Assembly: GCA_010909165.1 (NCBI GenBank)
Contig: VJWM01000107.1
Location: 682,001 to 746,000, forward strand
Direction: 5' to 3'
DNA length: 64,000 bases
Source of the DNA: Anthoceros angustus
Taxonomy: Eukaryota; Streptophyta; Anthocerotopsida; Anthocerotales; Anthocerotaceae
The notes beneath the pieces are model-generated. The model saw nothing but the letters and a program-made list of their open reading frames with translations, did no database searches and was not told where the DNA came from. Position numbers and translations under genes: made by a program. How positions within the stretch are numbered: position 1 is the stretch's first letter; each line of letters opens with the position of its first letter. Positions 1-11,099 of this stretch are shown one piece after another.

Positions 1-1000
1 ACACGGTGTGGCTGTCCAGCGATGAGGAGCAAGACAACAGGCATAGAGACCATAGGCGCGCGACGTCCACGGGGAGGCACGAGGAAACGCAGGCAGCTAG
101 AGCGAAGTGGAGGTTTTGGGAGAGAGTCGCTCGGATCAGAGGCGTGGCCGGAGAGCGAGGGGGACCCCTATGGGCCGTAGGGCTAGGCAAAGAATCATGA
201 GGTAAGTAGCTGATTTTAGGGGAGCGCGACATCATAGGTCCGGGGTTTCCTTTTGGGTTAAGGGATAGGATGTTTTGAGCACTGCGGGCTATGGTTACTG
301 GATTGGTAGGGCGCTCGTGGTAGAGGCTACAATTTTTAGACCTTGGAGGGATGTCTTTGAGCAGCTAGATGTATAAGAGACCCTTTGTGTGTCTCTCTCT
401 TAACGACAATTCGGTGTGAACTTCCGTGTCGGACCAGCAAGGTTGATTGGAGCGTCGATCGATCGAATCGGTCGATTGGCCTTCTCGTCAAGAAGGCGGG
501 AAGATCCCAGACGGTCGAGGCGGACCAAGTTCCACCGGCTGAACGAAGGTGCCCGGCCAAGCAGCGTCTTGGAAAGGGGCAAGGAATTCTGCGGAAGGTT
601 GGGGTGAGATCCGACCAAGCCTGTGACCATCACCGCGCCTTTTTCCCTCCTTCCCTAAGCCGCCATTTTAAGGCGTGTTCAATTCTATAAGTGGTGAGGT
701 CTGTGTGGCCCGTGGTGAGGTCTGTGTAGCCTGAGAAAGGGAGCGAGAGGGAGTATTCATGTGTGGTATAGTGGGAGGTTTTTTTTGGAAAAAAGGGAAA
801 GGAGAGAAGTGTCACTTGAGGAGATGCAATGCTTTGAGGAAACAGGGAATGTTAGAAAGGGGAGAAGTGAGCGATGAGATCAGTGAGGGTCGACGCCGGA
901 GTGAGGCCTCGTGGTGTTCATGGACATGGTGCCTAATCCCTGGAATGTTCTGAGCGCGGTCTCCCTTGTGAGTGAATTAGAGTAGGTGCGATCTTAGGTG
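1..1000. other. No recognisable gene; repeat-derived spacer
   Basis: I see no coding region here. Open frames are short and match no family I know. The right part, up to 1347, may be the distal part of a diverged E-type unit on the minus strand. Confidence 0.4.
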
Positions 1001-1347
1001 TGTGTGCGCGTGAGATCACAACCCTCAGAGACCACGCCAGGAGGAAGGGGTTTCCAAAGACCACCGCGCGCACACGCGAGTTGCGGTGGGGCCCGCCACA
1101 ATGGTTGAATCAGCCACTACGGTGGCTGAACTCCCCCACTGCGGTGGCCGAGACTTCCACGGTGGTGGATTCAGGTATGGTAGCTGGTTCTGGTAGAGTA
1201 AGGATCGGTTGTGGTAGAGCTATGACCCATAGTTTTAGAACATCTTGACACAAAACCATTCCCTTGGGATCGAATCCTAGGACTATAACGACATAGAGGG
1301 TAAATGTGGCCTCTTTGCGCCTTCGGACGCAAAAACCCCATTCCACA
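1000..1347 (-). mobile_element. Diverged terminal part of an E-type TG...CA unit
   Basis: Read on the minus strand from 1347, this begins TGTGGAATGGGGTTTTTGCG and runs into a stretch on CAAAGAGGCCACATTTACCC. It matches the start of the E units at 7822, 9692 and 33005. It abuts the gypsy integrase remnant just above it, as if inserted there. The far end could not be located, so the lower boundary is arbitrary. Confidence 0.45.
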
Positions 1348-1712
1348 GCATTCAACATGGAAACTACGTCCATTGCTTCGTTACTCGTCATCTGAAAAGG
1401 TGTGTAGCCTGTGGAGCTCTGTACAGTGTTATTATAACAAAACTCTGCATCCTCAAGATAATCACTTTGGTCTCGCTGGTCTATCCGTATATAGTGTCGT
1501 AAGTATTCTTCTTGGATTCTGTTCACCCTCTTTGTTGATCCATTTGTATTTGGGTGGTACGCTGTGCTCAAATATAATTGCACTCCTAAGCTCTTCATAA
1601 ATTATTGCCAAAACTCTGCAGTAAATTTGCGATCTCTATCATTCACAATCTGCATAGGTAGTCCATATAACACATATACATGCTTCTTGAAGACAATGAG
1701 GATGATACAGCA
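1348..1712 (-). pseudogene. Ty3/gypsy integrase core fragment
   Basis: Minus-strand remnant of a gypsy integrase catalytic core. It shows the segment around the second catalytic aspartate (GLPMQIVNDRDRKF), then STAYHPNTNGSTKRVNR, where family members carry the catalytic glutamate region, and then FCYNNTVQSSTGYTPFQ. One in-frame TAA just upstream of the MKSLGVQLYL segment (1599-1601) breaks the frame. The first catalytic aspartate, the zinc-binding part and everything 3' of the core are missing. It was cut by the E-like sequence at 1347 and by a second, oppositely oriented gypsy copy on the other side. The family assignment is firm; it is non-functional. Confidence 0.75.
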
Positions 1713-1787
1713 AGATGAGCAGAGCCGCCAGAATCTTAAGTTACTAAACCTTGAACCGACTGCAGAAGCGGAGTGTCCAACGCGGGA

Positions 1788-2960
1788 GGCCCACCTATGG
1801 TGAACTAGAACGATATCTCTGGAGTATAGATGTGCCAACCAACATGACACGCAGCCGGAGGCAGGCCTTCGTACACTATGCTCGCCCCTTTCGGATGTAC
1901 AATGGATGCTTGTTCAAGATAGAATCGAACGGAGTGGAGCGACGTTACCTGCAACTGGAAGAAACATAGGCCGTAATCAGAGGAATGCACGAGGGAGTTG
2001 GCGGAGGACACTATGCCATCCAGGTCACCGCCAAGAAGATTTTGGAGGCCACATACTGGTGGCCCACAATGTATGGGGAAGTACACCAGTTCGTCAAGCA
2101 GTGTGATGCTTGTCAGCGGATCGGGAAGCCAACCCCGGCAATACAATGGCTGTTGGTGCCTATTATGGCGCTGGCACTTTTTGAAAAATGGGGTATTAGG
2201 GCCAATACAATCAACGACAAGACACACCCAGAGGAGGTACATCCTGGTGGCAACGGACCATTGTACCAGGTGGGTAGAGACAGTGGCAACTCGGACGGAC
2301 TCCGCGAGTACTGTAGCAAAATTTATATACGAGAACATTATCACCAGGTACGGGTATCCATTGCAGCTGGTAAGTGACAGGGGAACCCATTTCCTTAATG
2401 ATGTGGTGGCCGCCATGACGGGGTACTTTGGCATAAACCATCGGAAGACGGCACCATACAATCCCAAAGTGACTGGATTGACGGAGAAGACCAACGGACT
2501 GATCTGCCGGATCCTGAAGAAGCTAACGATGAACTATGCTCATGATTGGGATACCAAGCTACCATCAGCTTTGTGGGCGTTTGGGACGGCAGAGAAGGTA
2601 ACCACCCAACGGATGCCCTATTATCTTTGTTATGGGCACTCCCCCATCATGCCAGTTGAGTTCGAAATACCCATTTTTCGAGTAATGATGGAGGGGCGCA
2701 TGTTAGAGGAGGAGAGCCAGTTGGAGCAGCTCTTGGGGTTCGTTCAGCACACGGAGGATAGGGAGGAGGCCCAACCAAAAATGCAGCTGGTGTAGAACCA
2801 GCACAGGATATGGCAAGACCGGAGGCAGCGCAATCAGGAGTATGTGAAGGAGGGGGACCTGGCCCTTCTTTATGACAATCGTTACATGCATTTTCCAAGG
2901 AAGCTTCACCTAAGATGGATGGGTCCACACCAGGTGTTGAAGGTGTAGGAGAACGGGTCT
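1788..2960 (+). pseudogene. Ty3/gypsy RNase H-integrase region, degenerate
   Basis: Plus-strand gypsy pol remnant. In order it has the linker after RNase H (1788-1966); the HHCC zinc-binding module (HEGVGGGHY ... CDACQRIG, about 1985-2125); the integrase core with ATDHCTRWVE, LVSDRGTHFLND and the TGLTEKTNG segment (about 2235-2500); and a C-terminal tail with GDLALLYDNRY and LHLRWMGPHQV (to about 2960). It carries an in-frame TAG at 1967, a frameshift between about 2140 and 2230, and more stops in the tail. The catalytic D, D and E positions still seem present. It is head-to-head with the minus-strand fragment on its left and leads into an accessory frame on its right. Confidence 0.8.
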
Positions 2961-3055
2961 ATTCAATTAAGGCAATCCCTCCTTTGGGTTTAAGGGCCAC
3001 GAGAGTTGCGTTGAGGCCAGGGCTGTTCTAGAAGCAAGGCAACCGGCAAGCCGGC

Positions 3056-4309
3056 ATGGCTCCCAAGAAGACGGCGGAAACTTTGGAGCCCTGGACATTG
3101 GTGGAGAGGAACATCACCACCAGGCGCTACCCCGATTTTTGCCCATGGCTGGAGGAGGCGGGCGAGCTCGTCTAGGAGTGGCACCTAGACATATTCCAGG
3201 CGGTTTGCACGTACAATAGCGTGACGCTGGTCCGGGAGTATGCCCAGAAGCTACTGGCGGTGGTGAACAAGTCCGTCCGTTCAAAGAGCTTGAGGGAAGA
3301 CCCTAGGCGATGGACAGTGGAGACACTCCGCGCCGTGTACAACCGGCCCACGGAGGAGGTCGGAGGGATGGTGCCGGAGCCCCTGAAAGGAAAGGGGAAG
3401 TTCGAAGCGATAAAGGCCGCACTCTTGAAGCAAGACACCCAGAGGTCCTCCAATGGGTGGTTGATGTCGGACGTGAAGGGCCGAGGGGTGAGGGCATTGG
3501 CCAAGATCATCGTCCACTGGAACATGCTCACCAAGGTGGACCACCTGGGGGACAACCTACTGGTGTTCCTGCATGCCCTCATGAGGGGGAAGCGGGAGGA
3601 CTGGGGGTGAATCATTTTTGCCCGGATAGCATAGGAGGCGCGTAAGCTGCGCAACGAGCGGCCCCCTCCATCGGCGCTGTCCCCTTTCATCTTGCATGTC
3701 TGGGGATACCACAACCTCTCGAAGGAGGGTGAGGAGGAGCGTGCGCTCCGCCGGGGGCTGACCCACCTGCTGATTGCAGGGAGGGACGATGAGGAGCAGG
3801 TCCCGAACAGCAGGCCGACAACGGAGCCCAAGACCCGGCGTACTCAGGAGGGGGAGGATTGGAAGGGCATCCTGGATGCCATTCGCTTCCGGTCCAGCCT
3901 TTGGAGCTAGCCTTTGGAGCTAGGGACGGACCCAGAGGTCCGACCTTTGGAGTTAAGGATGGACCCATTGGAGTCCGAAGAACCGAACCAGCGGCCTCAG
4001 AGCGAACGGACTCCGGTCCCTCCTCCGGCCAGACTAGTGGACGGGGGGCCCACCAGGGCGCAAGGGGGCAATGCCCAAACCCCGGAGCTGCTATCAGCAG
4101 AACCAGAGGAAGACTTGGTGGTGACAGTAGTTGTCAGTGCACCTCCAGGAGTGAGTCCTAACCAAGGTCGAGGTGAGACCTGGGCCCCTGCCGAAAGGCC
4201 CCTAGGGGTCAAGGATAATCAGGCTGGGCGCGCCTGCAGCACTAGGGTTGGGGATTGGGCTGCCAGGTGGGGAAGTAAGCAGGAGTCAACTGCAGCCCCA
4301 TTGCTGTAG
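3056..4309 (+). pseudogene. Accessory ORF downstream of gypsy integrase ('plant transposon protein'-like)
   Basis: One reading frame runs from an ATG (MAPKKT) at 3056 to 4309, 418 codons, broken only by four stops (TAG 3173, TGA 3608, TAG 3632, TAG 3908) and no frameshift. The central part holds HLGDNLLVFLHALMRGK followed by DWG; the last third is rich in Pro, Glu and Arg and looks disordered. A similar core (HIADHFLVFLYEVVRGSKID, also from a MAPKKT start) lies on the minus strand inside both E units. From memory this resembles the 'putative plant transposon protein' domain found beside plant LTR elements; that naming is inference. It lies about 100 bp after the integrase tail, where an env-like or extra ORF would sit. 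Confidence 0.5.
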
Positions 4310-5030
4310 ACATACGTAGCCAGGCATAAGGATCTGGTATCCCTCTCGCGTGTGTAGGTCGCTGGCAGTAGGGCTCGTACCCGGGTTGAAATAAAGGCAC
4401 TGCCTTAGAGGCAGTATAAGAGGGGGGTTGCCACTCCTGTAATGCGATTTTTCTTGGGGGGTTGATGCTGTGTTGTGCATACTGACTTCTATGAGCCAAG
4501 CACCCGAATCACCAAGCGGGCGGGCTACCGCAGAGAGGATTATCCAGGTTTTGATGATGAACCCCCTAACGCGTAGAGGTGGTTGCAGGTGCAGAGGAAC
4601 CGCGACCCCTGCTCCTCCAGGGCGGGGCGTAGGTGACAAGTGAACCGAAGTGGACAAGGGAAGCCGGACGACCAGCTGAGGGCGTGGAAAACCCGGACAG
4701 GCTGGACCAGGTGAATGTGGATGCGGATTAAGCCAACAAAGGTTTAAGTAGCAAGTCTAGACGAGGTTAAGACAAAACCCGGCACCGTCATAGCCAGCAT
4801 ACTATGCTTGCCCAGAAATTGTCATACAACACATTCTTTGTCTATCTTTTATGACGGACCTAGCGGAAATGAAACCTTATCATATCCCTGTTGTCATAAA
4901 TCCGCTCATTTTGTAGTAGTGACCACCAAGCACGCTTGTAAGAGGTGCTTCACCGTTCAAATTATTGTCTGGAGCGAATCCGCCATCCCCATGATTGTGG
5001 CCAGCAAGTGAAGACATGTGGCGGAGTGCA
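4310..5030. other. No gene; probable remnant of gypsy 3' non-coding/LTR sequence
   Basis: No supported coding region. Its position after the accessory ORF suggests 3' untranslated or LTR sequence of the same gypsy element, but I found no paired LTR. Confidence 0.3.
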
Positions 5031-5355
5031 GCCAAAGTTGTTGAAGACGTTTGGTATGAAGTTCATCTCGCAAAACTGAATTTGCTGTCAGCCCAAGACC
5101 AAGCCCACAAGTCAATTAACCAACACCGATGACACATCTCATGTGAGATTGGCCAGTTGGTATGGTTCCGAGTTCGACCTCATAGGTATCCGTCTTTGGT
5201 GCCAGGAAAAGACAAATTGGCTTACCGGTTTGCACATACCCTTCAAGGTGCTTAGCAAAGTGAATGAGGTCACCTACAAGCTCGAGCTCCCAGCAAACTG
5301 GAGGATGTGCCAAACCTTTCTCATGAGTATGCAGAAGAACACGATAAAATTGTAA
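5030..5355 (+). pseudogene. Gypsy integrase C-terminal fragment
   Basis: A short piece with VNEVTYKLELPANWRM followed by CQTFLMS, typical of the end of gypsy integrases, where 'AYRLELPxxxxIHxVFHVS' precedes the chromodomain. The upstream part is frameshifted and contains stops. It ends directly at the GAAGGGGG repeat. Confidence 0.6.
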
Positions 5356-5940
5356 GGGGGTGAATATACACGAAGGGGGCTTTCTGTACAATATACGCCA
5401 AAGGGGGTTCGCAATGGGTTGGGAAAGAGTGATTCACATGAAATTTATAATTACACACTGAAAAGTAAGGTGCCGACCTGATGGACGCCTCGCTTTCATG
5501 AACCCGCCAGTGTTTGTGCATGGTATTAGTAATGCCACACACCTCTCAAAGTGTTGAAATAGAGCCCATGAACCTCCCATTCCGGGTGGTCAATTGTACA
5601 AAGACTTTGGTCCTTTTCGAAGAGGACACCATGGTGGACCTAATACCCTATGCACCATTTCCAGTCGTGGCCTGTGAAACTTGAGAGGGTATGAAATGGC
5701 ATGGAAAGGGTGGTAGACAACCTCCCTATTTTATGCCACCTCCACATTTCCCCAAAATGATTTTGTGGGATGGGCGCCGGCCGGCTGGCGCCCACCCTTG
5801 TCCAGCCGATGTTGTACCAACCCCGGCTTGGATTGATAATTTGTACTGATGCCAACATCATAATTTTTGAAGGGGGTGAATAATCTCGAAGGGGGTTTTC
5901 CGTAAATAATCTCTGAAGGGGGTTTTTAATGGGCCCTAAA
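5354..5940 (+). repeat. GGCCGGC-box / GAAGGGGG repeat unit
   Basis: Two similar blocks flank this segment. Each starts AAGGGGGTGAATA and carries two more G5 boxes about 15-30 bp apart (5354-5410 and 5868-5935). Between them lies a GC-rich, palindrome-like box GGGCGCCGGCCGGC (about 5775-5800). Related blocks occur at 27,756-27,900 (inverted) and 38,885-39,090. I do not recognise the family. Confidence 0.5.
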
Positions 5941-6099
5941 ATGTTTTAAGGCATTAGGAAAACATCTCGAAAAAAGGTGTCACCCACTAAAGTTCCTACT
6001 TTCCATCCAAAGAATGTTTCCGAATGGTGGTTGCAAACTCGAACCTATGGGATTAATGCAAAGTAGGAACTAAGAAGGGGTTGCCGGAAGGGACGATCA

Positions 6100-6900
6100 G
6101 AATTTAGTTTTGGGAGGAAAATGTGGTTTAGTAAGGACACAACAAAAGCCATGGATGTGGTATTTCCAAAACACAGAACATTTGGAACTAGACGCTCAAC
6201 ATTCACTGGGACCCCGGACAAAACCGTGATTTCGGCCACTCATCACCGTAGTTCAATCCTTCGTCATCACTTGGTCCAGCCTCCAAAGATTGTCATCACT
6301 ATCTTGAGGCACTTTGACTCGCAGTCAGATGAAGTCCGCAACTCGCAGAGCTTATCCCTTATCGCTTTTTGTGTCCACCGCATACATGTTTCCGTCAACA
6401 CAAACCCATAATATGTGATGGCTATTTCATTCACAAACACCTCCGTATGTTTTTGGGTAATGGACCTTATTCCCTTTTTCCCCAAGATCGCACTGTATGG
6501 GTTGGCACTGACGACTATGTATTCCTACACATATCTCCTTCGTGACGATCTGTGCTCGGTCCGATACCGGATAAGAAAGTGAGGTCGTGGTGCATCTAGC
6601 TTGGCCAATGACTCTCCCAATCCGAATGGCCTATATGCGTGTCCATAGTGCACGACCCGCGTAAACATCCCTTCAAGATTTCCATTATGTCCCCATTCAT
6701 CCGCGCCATTCCCATGTTGCCTTCCGCATTTTGATATGCCCCCAAGTACATATCACGCGTGGAGGTCCCTCAATAATGCCTCATCTAGCAAAGCTTCATC
6801 CGCACTTGAAGTGGTCAGTCATATGATCCACTCCGCACGTGAAAACCACTTCCAAGGACGTAGCACTAGCCCAATGTTATTCTCCACAATGATAGCAATC
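6100..6900 (-). pseudogene. Unknown transposable-element protein, decayed (family member 1)
   Basis: Minus-strand fragments include QKHTEVFVNEIAITYYGFVL and, further on, QKAIRDKLCELRT. They align with the better preserved minus-strand frames at 28.32-28.66 and 29.53-29.85 kb (PKNIQEIYINDAVILYYDFN, RAIKEKLNEM). Nearby DNA is also similar (a CTTCGT...GTCC...TATACC stretch). Function and superfamily are not recognised; repetition and decay suggest a mobile-element ORF. Stops and frameshifts prevent a continuous translation. Confidence 0.4.
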
Positions 6901-7324
6901 TCCTTCCGGTCCACCCAAAAGGCTTCCCACCACTTGTACTCTTCAACCACCTATGGACGAAATCTTTTAAATGCAAATGGGCCACACTTTCCATCGGTGA
7001 TAGGATACCGCTGCCCTTCTTGTCCCCTAGCTTCACCAGCACGTAGGATGGTGCTAAGGGAGGCACTGGCCTCCCCATGCCACGCTCATGGCCGGCCGGC
7101 CGGCGCCTCCCCTAGCACACCACATAGTCGGGCCGCACATCTCGCCCATGGGCGGCCGGCCGGCGCCCGCCAGCAGCACATCCGCCCATGGGTGCCGGCC
7201 GCCCGCCAACACGCCCGCCTTCCATGGCGCACGCCCCCTAGCACACCCTACCCATGGGCGGCCGCCCCACCGCCCCACACGCCGTTATGGGCGGCCGGCC
7301 GGCGCCCATGGGCTCCTCATTGGC

Positions 7325-7812
7325 TGTCTTTAAGAAAATAAATATTTAACGGCTCAAGAGTATTGCAACTTGGGACCGTTGGTCAAGTGTTTGGGAAAAA
7401 AGTGTAGTAATGCATAGGTCTGATGTATGAAACCCGTATCTCTTCAGCTCAAGTTACATGTACCATACTCACCACCATTCATATTATGAACACTCGTTCT
7501 CATGTGAAAGCTCATAGATAGTCACGCCACACATATTATACCTATTCTACAAAGAAACAGAGATAGTGCGCAGAGGCAAACATGATACAAACTTTAGTGG
7601 TACATCACGAAAGTGTAGTGAAAGCAAGCTTGCAATTAAGAGAAAATGAATTAAGGGTCACAAGGCCATAAGGCATGAGTGTTTAAATACTAGGAAAGTG
7701 GCTCTTCGCTAGTGACTCTTCGCTGAACCTATGGCCTAGATTATTTAGTGTCCTACTTTATCTATAAAGTAGGACACTAAATAATATTAACGCTTACTAA
7801 TTATTTCTAACA
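7325..7812 (-). repeat. Copia LTR (copy 1)
   Basis: On the minus strand the LTR starts TGTTAGAAATAATTAG at 7812, directly after a polypurine tract (ATGAGGGGG, 7813-7821). The lower boundary is not defined. It contains a 21-bp perfect hairpin at 7740-7785. The same LTR is at 9186-9682 and, truncated, at 16071-16206. Confidence 0.65.
7740..7785. repeat. Perfect 21-bp inverted repeat with 4-nt loop
   Basis: The arms are 7740-7760 and 7765-7785, around the loop TCTA. An identical hairpin lies at 9610-9655. The third LTR copy (16.07-16.21 kb) keeps only the right arm. Confidence 0.8.
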
Positions 7813-7821
7813 CCCCCTCAT

Positions 7822-8832
7822 TGTGGAGTGATTTTCTAAACCAAGTGGTCACAAAGAGGCCACATTTACCCTCTTTATCGTTGTAGACTTGAGATTCGTA
7901 CCCAAGGGAGTGATTTCGTGTCAAGACAACCAAAACATAGCCAATCCAACCAAAACACACACGCCAAACATCTAGCGATGCAGACTACTACCTAACAACA
8001 CTCGGACTGTGGCTATCTTAGCCACGACCTGATGCCACCCGAACGGATGACCCGGTTAACTTAGCAACCGCCCTCTATTTCTAGCGAGGGGGTCCACCTT
8101 GGGATCAGTCGGCTATTAATAGGGTGGGTCCCAGTCGGATCCAAGTGGATAAAGCTGATCTCTCCTCTCTCTCTCTCTCTCTTACTCATCCACAAAGTTA
8201 GATCCACCAATCGTGATTACCGCCCCATAACTCCCTCCTCCTCTCACTCTTGCAAGATTTCTTCTGACTTCCTTGCCTCTCCAGCCTTTCAGCTCACCTT
8301 CCAGCTCCAGACCCGTGCTCTCACACCCCTTGAGGTGCCTCAGTCCCCACACTCTCCAAGTTTCCCCAGCCTCTTCAACTCTCCTTGTTCTCACACCTCA
8401 CCGCCCATTCAATCTCCACTTCCAGCTCACAGCTCCTCTCCAGCCCCTTACAAGGTTCTCATCCACCTTACAACCCTTCACCAACTCTCAAAATACTTGT
8501 TCATCTCCCAATCAATTCCATCCACTCACGGATCTTCAACCTCCACTCACGGCTCTCTTCAACAACACAAACATCACTTACAGACTTCTCCAGTCCTTCT
8601 TACTCCTCTCAAACAGCCAATCAGCAACTCTCCATGTCCAAAGATTCTCCACTTCTCTCAGCTCACTTTTCCTCTCATTTTCCAAACACAAGCCCACAGG
8701 CCTCCAACTCACTCAACTCCCCACACACTCCCGCCTTGTCTTCTTCTCTCTGCGACCTTGACACTGAAAAACTTAAACACAAGGTGAGTACTAGACAAGC
8801 AGAGAATGAGTAAAGGAGGGACAGCCTCCCGC
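7822..8832 (+). mobile_element. E unit, 5' fragment (E3)
   Basis: Starts TGTGGAGTGATTTTC immediately after the copia polypurine tract and is cut at 8832 by the second copy of the tandem duplication. It is pyrimidine-rich, with a CT microsatellite near 8160. Confidence 0.6.
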
Positions 8833-10690
8833 TTCCCACCACTTGTACTCTTCAACCACCTATGGACGAAATCTTTTAAATGCAAATGGGCCACACTTTT
8901 CCATCGGTGATAGGATACCGCTGCCCTTCTTGTCCCCTAGCTTCACCAGCACGTAGGATGGTGCTAAGGGAGGGCACTGGCCTCCCCAGATGCAGTTTAC
9001 CGCGCCGCCTCCCTAGCACACCCTACCCATGGGCGCCCGCCAGCAGCACATCCGCCCATGGGTGCCGGCCGCCCGCCAACACGCCCGCCTTCCATGGCGC
9101 ACGCCCCCTAGCACACCCTACCCATGGGCGGCCGCCCCACCGCCCCACACGCCGTTATGGGCGGCCGGCCGGCGCCCATGGCTCCTCATTGGTGTCTTTA
9201 AGAAAATAAATATTTAACTCAAGAGTATTGCAACTTGGGACCTTGGTCAAGTGTTTGGGAAAAAGTGTAGTAATGCATAGGTCGATGTATGAAACCCGTA
9301 TCTCTTCAATTGTTACATGTACCATACTCACCACCATTCATATTATGAACACTCGTTCTCATGTGAAAGCTCATAGATAGTCACGCCACACATATTATAC
9401 CTATTCTACAAAGAAACAGAGATAGTGCGCGCCAGAGGCAAACATGATACAAACTTTAGTGGTACATACTGTCAGAAAGTGTAGTGAAAGCGGAAGCTTG
9501 CAATTAAGAGAAAATGAATTAAGGGTCACAAGGCCATAAGGCATGAGTGTTTAAATACTAGGGAAAGTGGCTCTTCGCTAGTGACTCTTCGCTGAACCCT
9601 ATGGCCTAGATTATTTAGTGTCCTACTTTATCTATAAAGTAGGACACTAAATAATATTAACGTTTACTAATTATTTCTAACACCCCCTCATTGTGGAGTG
9701 ATTTTCTAAACCAAGTGGTCACAAAGAGGCCACATTTACCCTCTTTATCGTTGTAGACTTGAGATTCGTACCCAAGGGAGTGATTTCGTGTCAAGACAAC
9801 CAAAACATAGCCAATCCAACCAAAACACGATACACACCAAAACATCTAGCGATGACCACTACTACCCTAACAACACTCGGACTGGCTATCTTAGCCACGA
9901 CCTGATGCCACCAAGAAGACTTGCTAACTTAGCAACCGCCTCTATTTCTAGCGAGGGGGGGTCCACCTTGGGATCAGTCGGCTATTAATAGGGTGGGTCC
10001 CAGTCGGGATCCAAGTGGATAAAGCTGATCTCTCTCTCTCTCTCTCTCTCTTACTCATCCACAAAGTTAGATCCACCAATGATTCCTCCCCATAACTCCC
10101 CCCTCCTCTCACTCTTGCAGCATTTCTTGACTTCCTTGCCTCGTCCAGCCTTTCAGCTCACCTTCCAGCTCCAGACCCCTGCTCTCACACCCCTTGAGGT
10201 GCCTCTCTCAGCCTCCCACACTCCAAGTTTCCCAAGAACTCTCTTCAACTCTCCTTGTTCTCACACCTCACCGCCCATTCAATCTCCACTTCAGCTCACC
10301 TCTCCAGTCCTTACAAGGTTCTCATCCAGACCTTCCCTTCACCAACTCTCAAAATACTTGTTCACCTCTCAATGTCCATCTCACTCACGGGATCTTCAAC
10401 CTCCACTCTCTCTCTTCAAGAACACAAACATCACTCAGACTTCTCCAGTCCTTCTTACTCCTCTCAAACAGCCAATCAGCAACTCTCCATGTCCAAGATT
10501 CTCCACTTCTCTCACTCACTTTTCCTCTCATTTTCCAAACACAAGCCCAGTGCCTCAACTCACTTGACTTCCTTCCTTCTCCACACACAGGCTCCCGCCT
10601 TGTCTTCTTCTCTCCTGCGACCTTGACACTCGAAAAACTTAAACACAAGGTGAGTACTAGACAAGCAGAGAATGAGTAAAGGAGGGAGCC
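8833..10690. repeat. 1.9-kb tandem duplication, copy B
   Basis: Second copy of the 6926-8832 unit. It shares the lead, the GC-rich GGCCGGC tract (shorter here), the copia LTR and the CT-rich E start, and runs on without a break into the full E unit. Confidence 0.75.
9186..9682 (-). repeat. Copia LTR (copy 2)
   Basis: Same LTR as at 7325-7812. The minus-strand start TGTTAG is at 9682 beside polypurine tract 9683-9691. It contains the 21-bp hairpin (9610-9655). Confidence 0.65.
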
Positions 10691-11099
10691 TCCCGGCTTC
10701 CCGACCCCTTCCTCTTGACCTTGAGGACTCCCTCCAAGGAGACCACAAGGCTCCCTCCCTTGCTTTCCACCACTCTTGCGGATCCGCCACGATCCGGGCA
10801 ACTTGGTAGTCTTCTCCCTGGGAGGAACGTCAGGCTTACAAAGACCGGATCTGGAACCTCCCAAACCCCGGCCCCAAACACCGAGACTTAGGCCAACATT
10901 GCTTACATTTCATCAAGAGGGCCTCTTATACCCAAGATCACCCACAAAGCTTTCTTGCCAAAAATACCAATCCTCTTAGCCTACCAATCCTAGAGGCCTA
11001 TCTATCAATTCATCCACTATGAGAGGATAAGATTTACCTATAACACATGGGCCTTTAGCTATTTCAGGCCACTTACCCTATTACCTCTCCGGGCCTCCT

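Larger units (their letters stand above)
6926..8832. repeat. 1.9-kb tandem duplication, copy A
   Basis: This segment recurs as 8833-10690 (period 1,907 bp at the left edge). Each copy contains, in order, a 140-bp lead, a GC-rich tract with GGCCGGCCGGCGCC boxes, a copia LTR in minus orientation, and the first ~1 kb of an E unit. The two copies differ by many 1-10 bp indels. The long plus-strand open frames in the CT-rich part come from base composition, not genes. Confidence 0.75.

Noticed and set aside
1805-2494. 229-codon minus-strand frame
   Set aside because: Antisense to the gypsy integrase, whose motifs are clear on the plus strand.
8273-8813. Three overlapping Ser/Leu/Pro-rich plus-strand frames (also at 10,079-10,679 and 33,429-34,103)
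   Set aside because: A CT-rich tract keeps all three frames open; the copies are not conserved in any one frame.
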